Of a stretch of DNA of 64,000 nucleotides, positions 44,757 to 53,999 are shown in pieces. Under the pieces are notes generated by a model. It was not told the DNA's origin and searched no databases. It saw only the letters and a program-made list of their open reading frames with translations. Positions within the stretch are counted from its first letter, which is position 1. Each line of letters begins with the position of its first letter. A program made the position numbers and the translations under genes. Source of the stretch: Piliocolobus tephrosceles (Eukaryota; Chordata; Mammalia; Primates; Cercopithecidae); contig NC_045439.1 in assembly GCF_002776525.5 (NCBI RefSeq), positions 121,647,548-121,711,547 of the forward strand, given 5' to 3'.

Positions 44757-44979
44757 AAGCACAAGATAGTCTTCCTTCCCACTTGGGCTGAGAATCTCAG
44801 AATGTTCTTTATAAGGTTGCAATGCTGGCTTTACTCTACCAATGGGAAGTATTTAGGTGAAATTCCTGGTCAGTCTCCCAGAAACGTATTGTAAAAGGGA
44901 AAAAGAAAAGACCCTCCATCACAAACCTTGGTTAAATAGAGGGGAGAAATATTTAAAGAGTTCCAGGAGATAAAATACT

Positions 44980-45142
44980 TTTTCTTTCTCTTTCAGAGAT
45001 AAAGTCTCGCTATGTTGTGCAATGGCTATTCACAGGCATGATCATAGTACACTACAGCCTCAAACACCCAGGCTCAAGCAATCCTCCTGTCTCAGCTTCT
45101 TGAACAGCTGGTATTATATGACATACCACCTCACTCAGCTGA
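44980..45142 (-). mobile_element. Alu-like monomer (FLAM/FRAM), old
   Basis: A diverged monomer on the minus strand: GATAAAGTCTCGCTATGTTG, GCATGATCATAGTACACTAC, CAGGCTCAAGCAATCCTCCTG. There is no second half. Confidence 0.75.
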
Positions 45143-46689
45143 GAAAAAAAAAATTAATGGCATGATGTCCAAGGAAATTATCTTGTTTTAATTTATGAGA
45201 AGATTCTCTCTTACCTTTAACTTCCAGCCTGAGACAAAGGAAGAAGTATCAAAAACTGTACTTTCCCACTTTGTCCTATCCGGACTCCTATAAAAGCAGA
45301 GCCTGAATCAAGGATAAAAATGATAACAATTTGTTTGGGAGGTACAAATTCAGTGCAATGATAGTGAGGAAAAAGAATGAATCAAGTAAAGATGCAATGC
45401 AATTTGGTGTTACAGTACCATAGCTGCCCATTACTTCACAACAAGCTGCTAAGAGACAAGGCAAGTTGCTTAACAAGCTCAGACATTCAGCATGTGGGAC
45501 CTACTTCTCTAGAACAATTTCAAGGAGTGTCACAGGAAAGAATAGCATTCAGTGTCTGAAACAAAAAGCTAAATTTATTGCCCACTTCGCAAGGGAGAAC
45601 AATACTTGTAAAATAGTGCCTCTGAACAAAGCAAGAACTAATCTTATACAGGATTTGGGAAATGTGAAATCTAGAAATTAGTGGGCTCTCAGAAGTGGGC
45701 TTTAGAGTATTTTCCACTATGTAAGTACGGACACTGGAATGAGGTTGTAGCTGATTGGTTCAGCTACATCTCTCCCTTCAGCTACCACTCAGGAAGCCAG
45801 GTTTCATGCCTCATAGTATGCTGTTTCATCCAAGTCCACACATGGAGCAGCAACCTGGTGTAGATGGAGCACCAACTGAGAGGAAGAAAAAAGAAAGAAA
45901 TAGTACTGCTTGTTTAGTCATAGAACATTAAGTTAGCAGATGACTTAGCCTCGCCCTGGACTGTGAAGACTAAGGCACAAACCTTTCTTGATGAGGGGAC
46001 CAAAGTGGGGATTATCTATAGGGAATAATATCCCAGAATTACTAGGTATCTCAGTTCCTCTTCTTTCTCAGTTTTCCTTCAAAAATGAATGGAACTCTTG
46101 ACCCCAAACTACTACCCCCATACTGCCCTCCATAAACATCTGATTCTGATTTTACCTAAAACATGAAGAAGCCAAAGCCTTTTCACTGTGCAACTCATGG
46201 AAGACCATTACAATGATCCCTCTTGCCAGGGATTTACCACACCTGGATCCACTACCTAACAGTAATTTGCAGGTATGCCCTATCAGGGAAGGAGTAGAGC
46301 TTGGTTTCCGTGCCCTGGTGATCTCCCCTGAACAAGGGAACCCCAGGTCTCCAAACACCAGAACACATGTCAGAGTAGAGCATCTGGTCCAGGGAGCTGG
46401 GATTAAAAGTAGGAAAAGACCTGCTAGTGCTCTAATTCTCCCCATCTCTGATCTAGCTCTGCTTCTCTCTTTAGTCTATTCACATCCTCTCTCTTTAATC
46501 TCGAAAGATTTCCCTAACAGCATCCCACTGGGGACCACTTCCAAATTCAAGCCTGCTCAAGGAAGAGAGCTGGTAGCAGAATACCAGAATCACAGACTTA
46601 TGTGAAAAGCAACCTGGAGAGAAGGACTTTCATGCATTCTTGTAGGAAAGATGGAAACCTTGGTCTTCTTACTAGAGGAAGGATGGATT
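45143..46689. other. No gene seen; about 45440-46600 may be an unrecognised old element
   Basis: 1.5 kb of unassigned sequence. A 130-codon frame at 46213-46605 (plus) and a 97-codon frame on the other strand overlap each other and show no domain I know. Confidence 0.4.
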
Positions 46690-48324
46690 AAATGGCTTCT
46701 GTAGGTTTTACAAATATTGTTTATTAGGGTAAGGAAATTTTTTCCATTTTTGTTTACTAAAAGGGTATTTTTGTTATGAGGAGATGTTAAATTTTATCAA
46801 AAGCTCTTATGTTTATTGAACTGATTTTAGGATTGTTCTCTTAAATATGTGTGGCAAATTATGTTAATTGATCTAAGGTTAAATGAGATCTGCATTCTTA
46901 GATCTGCAAACCTAACTTGCTCATGATGTATCAACATTTTGCATATTGGTGGACTAATTTTGAGAGTTAATACTTTGTGTAGAGCTTTGATTCAGTGAAT
47001 CATGAATGAGATTGACCTTTACATTTCCTTCCTTATTCTGTTCTTTGTATCAAGGTGGTGCCAACCTTATAAACTGAGATGGTTAGTGTTCCTTTCCTTT
47101 ATCTCTTTGGAAAAGTTTTCAGAATAATAAAAATCTTTCTTTCTTCAGTTTCAGTAGAAATTAACAGTAAAGTCATCTAGGTCAGTTCTCTATGTAGAAA
47201 AATTTTTGACTACTGGCACAATTTCTTTGATTGTTCTAGTATTACTCAACTCTGCAAATTCTTTTTAAATCCATGTTAGGTGATGATATTTCTATTTTGC
47301 CTAAAATTTCAAATTTATTAGCACAAATGTTTTTATAATATTCTTGGCTTATCTTTTAATGGTCCACAGCATTTGTAAAAGTACTCTATTCTGAGTTCCT
47401 GATATTAAACACTTGCGCCTTCTCTGTTTTTTGTTAGTTTCTCCAAAGGTTTGTTAACTTTATTAGTCTTTTCAAATAGTTAATCGCTGCTGTATTAAAT
47501 CTCTCTATTGTATGTTTGCCTGTTATTTTATTAACTTCTCTTGTCTCTTATTATTTCTTCCTCCTACTTCATTGAGTTTATCTCACTTATTAATCTCTAA
47601 CTCCCTGAGATAAGTGATCAGTTCAATAATTTCAGTTTGTTGTGATTTAAGAGTTTTAAGACTAAAAAATATCCTCTACCTGCTATTGCTGCATTCCACA
47701 ATGTTAATAAGTGCTATTATTGTTATTATTCAGTTCTAAACTTTTCATTTTTAATAAATTTTATTTGGACTTATGCATTATTTAAAAGTTTATTTCTCTT
47801 GTTCTAATATTGTTGAGTTTTTTACAGTTATTTTATTGATTTCTTGTTTGATTATGTTGTGACTAGACAATATTTGAAAAAAAAATACATCTTTGAAATT
47901 TCTCAAGAGTTGCTTTACAGCCCAGTAAGTGATTGATTTTGGCAAAGTTTTTTGCAAACTTACAAAAATATATATTCTGCAGTGGGTGGGCACAGTGTTA
48001 TAGAACTCAGGTTTAGTTTATTAAATGACCTGTTTAAATCATCTTTATTGTGCCAATTCCTGAAATACTGATGGATTTATTTATTCTTGGAGTTCTTTCA
48101 ATTTTTATTTGTCAATTTTATCTGGTATTAATGCACCTATGATGGCTTTCTTTTGGTTACTATAAATATAGCAAACATGCTTCCTTTCTTTCACTTTCAG
48201 TTTTTAAAAATCGGTTGCACTGCACACATATTTATGTTTTGTTTTTATAACTTGTCTGATATTCTTTGACTCTTAACTCGAGCATCTAGAATGTTTACAT
48301 TTAATATAGCTATTAATATATTTG
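46690..48324 (-). mobile_element. L1M ORF2 fragment (RT to endonuclease)
   Basis: A long antisense ORF2 piece, low complexity in T and A because it is decayed coding strand. Order from the left is RT, then the connector (GTTAACTTTATTAGTCTTTTC), then the endonuclease end (ATATTCTGCAGTGGGTGGGC, ATCTAGAATGTTTACATTTAA). Multiple stops. L1-like sequence resumes for about 75 bp after the Alu at 48676. Confidence 0.78.
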
Positions 48325-48675
48325 GTGTTTGTTTTTTTGTTTGTTTGGTTTTGTTTTTTTGAGAAAGGGTCTTGCTCTGTCACCCAGGTAGGGTGCAGTA
48401 GCATGATCATAGCTCACTGCAACCTTAAATTCCTGAGCTTAAGTAATCCTCCCATCTCAGTCCCCCTACTAAATAGGACTACAGACATGTGTCACTCTGC
48501 CTGGCTAATTTTTTGTTGTTATTGTTTGTTTGTTTGTTTGTTTGTTTGTTTTTTGTAGAGACAGAGTCTTGCTACGTCGCCAAGCTGGTCTCAAACTCCT
48601 GGCCACAAGTGATCCTCCCACCTCAGCCTCCCCAAGAGCTAGGATTACGTCTGTAAGCCACCACACCAAGCCTGG
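48325..48675 (-). mobile_element. Alu SINE (AluJ-like) with expanded GTTT middle
   Basis: A minus-strand old Alu with a GTTT repeat in the middle linker (about 48523-48551). The 8-bp TSD TATATTTG at 48317-48324 and 48676-48683 lies inside the L1M fragment. Confidence 0.92.
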
Positions 48676-48754
48676 TATATTTGCTTTTAAATCTACACTT
48701 AATTTATACTTCATATCTGCCTCAACTATTCTATTGGGGATGAGGTGGTTGTTG

Positions 48755-49260
48755 TTGTTTTAAGACTTTTTAGAGTAGATTTAGGTTCACAGAAAAATTG
48801 AGAGGATGATGCACAGATTTCTCATATACCCGCTCACTCCACACACACATAGCCTCCCCCATTATCAATATTCTCCTTCTGAGTAATACGTTTGCTACAA
48901 TTGATGAGCCTACATTGGCAGAACATAATCACTCAAAATCCATAGTTTACATTAGGGTTTACTCCTGGTGTTATACATTCTATGAGTTTGCACAAATGTA
49001 CAATGATGTGCATTCATCATTAATAGTATCATACAGAACAGTTTCAATGCTGTAAAAGTCCTCTGTGATCCAACTATTTATCTCTCCGCACTCACAACCC
49101 CTGCAACCACTGAACATTTTATAGTTTCCATACTTTCGCCTTTTCCAGAATGTCATATAGTTGGAATAATACAGTATGTGGGCTTTTCAGATTGGCTTTT
49201 TTCATGTAATGATATGCATTTAAAGTCCTCCATGACTCTTAATGGCTTGATAATTTATTA
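48755..49260 (-). mobile_element. L1M 3' UTR and end of ORF2
   Basis: TTTTTAGAGTAGATTTAGGTTCACAG, then CCTCCCCCATTATCAATATTC, TTACATTAGGGTTTACTCCTG, CAGAATGTCATATAGTTGG and CTCCATGACTCTTAATGGC follow the reverse-complement order of an old L1 3' UTR. It is a separate copy from 46.7-48.3 kb, since its own 3' end is at the left. Confidence 0.75.
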
Positions 49261-49398
49261 TTTTTTCTTTCTCTCTTTCATTCTCTTCTCTCTTGCCTTT
49301 TCTCGGACTGTTACTTTTTACCTTTCCTTTCCTCCCTTCCACTAATATGAAAGTCATACACCCTGTTTATATTAATTTAGTGGTTACATAAAAATACA

Positions 49399-49492
49399 GT
49401 GCCCACTTCAGCAGTACATATACTAAAATTGGAACAATAAATGGCACCTGCACAATGTTGACATGCAAACTCATGAAGTGTTTCATATTTTT
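49399..49492 (+). pseudogene. U6 snRNA pseudogene, 5' end of a U6-L1 chimera
   Basis: GTGCCCACTTCAGCAGTACA, ATACTAAAATTGGAACAATA, ATGGCACCTGCACAATGTTG and AAACTCATGAAGTGTTTCAT run in the order of U6 and end in TATTTTT. The length is 94 bp against 107 for U6, with about 13 bp missing around the ACAGAGA region, which in the real RNA contacts the 5' splice site. It has no usable U6 promoter upstream that I can see. L1 sequence begins almost immediately after the T run in the same orientation, which is the arrangement of known U6-L1 chimeric retrocopies. Confidence 0.9.
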
Positions 49493-49494
49493 AA

Positions 49495-49956
49495 GGGTCT
49501 TTTGAAATAACCCAGTCAGGCAAAATTAAAGTTAAAATGAATGAAAAAAAAAAACCCATGTGATATATAGGATACCATTAAGTGAAAAAATATTTGCATT
49601 GTGGGAATTAGACAAGAGATGGCAAAATATGTAGAAATATATTAAATGAAATAATAGCTGAAACTTCCTAAGTCTTAGAAGAAATATACACATCCAAATA
49701 CATGAAACTCAAGATTCCCAAATATATTCAATCCAAACATATATGTTTGAGGCAAATTATTAAACTTTCAAAAGTCAAAATCAAAGAGAGAATTCTAAAA
49801 ATAGCAAGGGGAAATCATCAAGTCATGTATAAGGGAATCCCCATCAGTCTAACAGTGTATTTTTCAGCAGAAACCTTACAGGCCAGGAGAAAATAGGATG
49901 ATATATTCAAAGTACTGAAGAAAAGAAAAAAAAATTCCATCAAGAGTACCATACCC
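49495..49956 (+). mobile_element. L1 (L1PB/L1MA-like) ORF1 part, joined to U6
   Basis: ORF1-coding sequence on the plus strand: AATAACCCAGTCAGGCAAAA, GAAATAATAGCTGAAACTTCC, AAAGAGAGAATTCTAAAAATAG and GCAGAAACCTTACAGGCCAGG. The ORF1 frame is broken. It is interrupted at 49957 by a younger L1 and resumes at 50547. Confidence 0.85.
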
Positions 49957-50531
49957 CCCACTACTGGGTATATACCCAAAGGATTATAAATTATTCTACT
50001 ACAAAGACACATGCACACGTATGTTTATTGGGGCACTATTCACAATAGCAAAGACTTGGAATCAACCCAAATGTCCATCAGTGACAGACTGGATTAAGAA
50101 AATGTGGCACATATACACCATGGAATACTATGCAGCCATAGAAAAGGATGAGTTTGCGTCCTTTGTAGGGACATGGATGCAGCTGGAAACCATCATTCTT
50201 AGCAAACTATCACAAGAAGAGAAAACCAAACACCGCATGTTCTCACTCATAGGTGGGAACTGAACAATGAGTTCACTTGGACTCGGGAAGGGGAACATCA
50301 CACACTGGGGACTATCATGGGGAGGGGGGAGGGGGGAGGGATTGCACTGGGGAGTTATACCTGATATAAATGATGAATTGATGGGTGCTGACGAGTTGAT
50401 GGGTGCAGCACACCAACATGGCACAGGTATACATATGTAACAAACCTGCACGTTATGCACATGTACCCTAGAACTTAAAGTATAATAAAAATTAAAAAAA
50501 TAAAAATAATAAAAATAAAAATAAAAAAAAA
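49957..50531 (+). mobile_element. L1PA 3' end insertion
   Basis: A 5'-truncated L1PA with C-terminal ORF2 (ACTACTGGGTATATACCC, GGAATACTATGCAGCCATAG), 3' UTR with a G-rich stretch near 50318-50340, and an A-rich AAAAATA tail. The perfect 15-bp TSD AAGAGTACCATACCC is at 49942-49956 and 50532-50546. It carries a short internal duplication (TTGATGGGTGC at 50378-50388 and 50396-50406). Confidence 0.97.
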
Positions 50532-50546
50532 AAGAGTACCATACCC

Positions 50547-51321
50547 AGAAAAGCCAAAATGAAGGAGAAATAAAATCTTTCCCAGACAAATACAAACTGG
50601 GAAAATTTGTCACCACTAGACTGGCTCTACAAGAAATGCTCAAGGGAGGCCCATATCTGGAAACAAAAGAATAATATATACCAAAATGAAAACACGTGAA
50701 AGTGCAAAAGTCACTAATAGAGCAGATACACAAAAGAGAAAGAGAAAGGAATAAAATGTTATGTCTATAGGAGACCACCAAACTGCAAATATAAATAATT
50801 AGAGAGTAATAAAAGAACAAAGGATATACAAAACAATCAGAAGACAATTTTTTAAAGATCAAAGTAAGTTCTCATCTATCAATAACAACCTTGAATGTAA
50901 ATGTTTTAAATTCCCTCAATTAAAGTATATAGACTAGCTGAACAGATTTTAAAAAGAGATCTAGGCTGGGCACAATGGCTCACACCGTAATCCCAGCACT
51001 TTGAGAGGCCGTGGCAGGCGGATCACATGAGGTCAGGAGTTCGACACCAGCCTGGCCAACATGGCAAAACCCTGTCTCTATTAAAAATACGAAAATTAGC
51101 CAGGCATGGTGGTACGCAGCTGTAATCCCAGCTATTCGGGTGGCTGAGGTATGAGAATCCCTTGAACTCAGGAGGCGGAGGTTGCAGTGATCCAACATTA
51201 CACCACTGCACTTCAGCCTGGGTGACAGAGTAAGACTCTGTCTCAAAAGGAAAAAAAAAAAAAAAACGAGAGGGAGAGAGAGAGAGATCTTATTCTATAC
51301 TGCCTACAAGAAACTCATCAC
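50547..51321 (+). mobile_element. L1 (L1PB/L1MA-like) end of ORF1, spacer, start of ORF2
   Basis: The element from 49495 resumes with AAATGAAGGAGAAATAAAATC and TTTGTCACCACTAGACTGGC (ORF1 C terminus). It then reaches ATCAATAACAACCTTGAATGT, the ORF2 N terminus around its conserved asparagine. An Alu interrupts it at 50963-51282, and it stops at about 51321 (CTACAAGAAACTCATC), near ORF2 residue 45-50. Confidence 0.85.
50963..51282 (+). mobile_element. Alu SINE (AluS-like)
   Basis: A full-length plus-strand Alu ending in an A tail and a GA-rich extension. The 8-bp TSD AGAGATCT is at 50955-50962 and 51283-51290. Confidence 0.95.
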
Positions 51322-52785
51322 CAGTGTTGTGTTGTTTTCATTGTAAAGATCCTTCATCTCCTTGCTTAAATTTATACCAAGTTGTTTGTTGTTGTTGTTG
51401 TTGTTGCTGTTTTGTTTGTTTGTTTTTTGGATAACTATTATAAATGGGTTGCTTTCTTGATTCCTTTTTCAGCTATTTTGTTATTGGTGTATAGAAACAC
51501 TAGTGATTTTTCTATGTTGATTTCATAGCCTGCAACTTTACTGAATTTGTTTCTCCATTCTAGCAGGTTTTTGGTGGAGTCTTTAGGTTCTTTAATATAT
51601 TCGATCATGTCATCTGCAAAGAGGGACAATTTGTCTTTCTCTTTTCCAACTTGGATGTCTCTTATTTTCTTCTCTTTCCTGATTGCTCTGGCTAGGATTT
51701 ACAGTACTATCTTAAATAAGAGTTTTGAAAGTGATATCTTTATCTTGTTACAGTTCTTAGAGAATATCTTCAGTATGATATCAGCTATGTGTTTGTCGTA
51801 TACAGCCTTTATTGTGTTAAGCTATGTTTCTTCTATGCCTAATTTGTTGACGGTTTTTATCAGAAAGGAATGTGAATTTTATCAATGCCTTTTCTGTATC
51901 TGTTGAGATTATCATATGGTTTTTGTCCCCCATTCTGTTGATGTGATATATCACATTTATTTCTTTGTGCATGTTGGACTATCTTTGCATTACAGGGATA
52001 AATCCCACTTGATCATGGTGCATTATCTTTTTGATGTGATGTTAGATTCAATTTTCCAGTATTTGTGAGGAGTCTTGTATTTATGTTCATCAGTTATTGA
52101 CCTATAGTTTTCTTTTTCACTTGTGACCTTGCCTCATTTTTGTATCAGGATAAGCTAGCCTCATAGAATAAATTAGAAAGAATTTAGTCTTCTTCAATGT
52201 TTTGGAATAGTTTGAGAAGCATTTGTGTTATTTCTTCTTTAAAAGAAAAATCAACCGAAGTGTTCACCAATGGATGGATGGATAAACTGTTGTATATATA
52301 CACAATGGGATATTATTTCATCCACAAACAAGAGTAAAATCCTATCATTTGCAGCAGCATGGATGAGCCTAGAAGACATTATGTTAAGTGAAATAAGCCA
52401 GGCACAGAAAGACAAATGTTGCATGTTCCCACTTATATGTGGGAGCTAAAAACTTTGATCTCATGAAGGCAGAGAGTAAAATGGTGATTACCAGAGGCTG
52501 CGATAAAGAGAGGTTGGTTAATCCCATAGAAATACAGTAAAATATTAGGAATAATTTCTACTGTGTGAGCACAATAGAGTGACTATAGTTATCAATAATT
52601 TATTTTATATTTCAAAATAACTAGAAGGAAAGATGGGGAATGTTGTCAAAACAAAGAAGTGATAAATGTTTGAGGTGATTATAGTGATCAATTATCCTAA
52701 TTTGATCATTATATATTGTATGCATGGATCAAAATATTACATGTACTCCATAAATATATATAATTATTATGTATCAATAAACAAA
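51322..52785 (+). mobile_element. L1 (L1PB/L1MA-like) with inverted RT segment
   Basis: Two arms of opposite orientation. At 51322-52241 ORF2 is on the minus strand (about residues 470-840 read backwards). It includes a 63-codon open piece at 51438-51629 that keeps the F-A-D-D active-site tetrad (51609-51620). At 52242-52785 the sequence is on the plus strand: the end of ORF2 (AAATCCTATCATTTGCAGCAG) and a 3' UTR ending ATTATTATGTATCAATAAAC. The layout fits a 5' inversion by twin priming with loss of about 350 codons between the arms. No TSD was found. Confidence 0.75.
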
Positions 52786-53698
52786 CCAGATGCACAGGCC
52801 AGTGGAACAGAATAGAGAACCCCAAATTAAATATATGAATTTAGAGCCAACTGATTTTCAGCAAAGGCACCAAGAACATATATTGAGAAAAGGACATCCT
52901 CTTCAACAAATGATGCTGGGAAATCTGGATATCCATATGCAGAAGAATGAAACTAGACCCCTATCTCTCACCATACACAAAAATTAAAGGAAAGTGGATT
53001 AAAGACTTAAATGAGAGACCAAAAACTACAAAACTACGAGAACGATACATAGCAAAATCTCTTCAGGGCGTTGGTCTAGTCAAAGACTTTATGGGTAGGA
53101 CTTCAAAAGCATGAGCAATAAAAAAATAGACAATGGGACTATATCAAACTACAAAGCTTTTACACAGCAAAGAAAACAATCAAGAGAGAAAAAGCAACCT
53201 ACAGAATGGAAGAAAATATTTGCAAACTATGCATCCAATAAGAAACAAATGTCCAGTATATACAGGGAACTCAATAGCAAAAAAAACTAGTAATTTGATA
53301 TTTTAAATGTGCAAGGTATCTGAATAGATGTTTTCCACTATAAAAGACATACAAGTGGCCAATAAATGTATTTTAAAATGCTCAGCATCACTAGCCATCA
53401 GGGAAACGCAAATCAAAACCACGATGAGACGTCATCTCACCTCACTTGGAATGGCTATTATCAAAAAGACAAAAAATAAATGCTGGCAAAGACAAGGGAA
53501 AAGGACACTTTTACACACTGTTAGTGGGAATGTAAATTAGTACAACCATTAGGCAAAACAGTATGGAGTTTCTAAATAAAACTAAAAATAGAACTACTAT
53601 AAGATCTAGCAATCCCACTACTGGGTATGTATCCAAAGGAAAGGAAATCAGTATATCATAGGGATACCTGTACGCTCAAGTTCATCACAGCACTATTT
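52786..53698 (+). mobile_element. L1 ORF2 C-terminal segment
   Basis: Plus-strand ORF2 from about residue 780 to 1175: CAGTGGAACAGAATAGAGAAC, ATGCTGGGAAATCTGGATATC, CAAACTATGCATCCAATAAG, CCCACTACTGGGTATGTATCC. It has several stops. It ends at a CTTT/CTTG repeat where the next L1 begins in the opposite orientation. It may be the continuation of the element at 49495-51321 with codons about 50-780 lost. Confidence 0.85.
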
Positions 53699-53782
53699 TC
53701 TTTCTTGCTTGCTTGCTTTCTTGCTTTTCTTGCTTTCTTGCTTTCTTGCTTGCTTTCTTGCTTTCTCCTTCTTTCCTTCCTT
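53697..53782. repeat. (CTTT)n/(CTTG)n microsatellite
   Basis: About 85 bp of CTTTCTTGCTTG repeats at the 3' end of a minus-strand L1. On the L1 strand it reads as AAAG/CAAG units, so it probably grew from the poly(A) tail. Confidence 0.9.
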
Positions 53783-53999
53783 TATTTTTAAATTTCAGTA
53801 GCTTTAAGGGTACAAGTGGTTTTTGGTTACATGGATGAATTGTATAGCAATGAAGTCAGATTTTAGTGTACCGGTCACTCAAGCAATCTCAAGTAATGTA
53901 CTTTGTACCCAATATATAGTTTTTTAATCTGTCACTCACCTGCCATCCTCCCTTCCCTTCCTCTGTCCATTGTACCACTCTTTATGCCTTTGTGTACCC

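Noticed and set aside
46213..46605. 130-codon plus-strand frame
   Set aside because: It overlaps a 97-codon frame on the opposite strand, and I see no family resemblance or codon signal.
50128..50862. A 244-codon minus-strand open frame, the longest outside the left L1
   Set aside because: It is the antisense of an L1PA 3' end joined across the TSD to older L1 sequence. It has no domain of its own.
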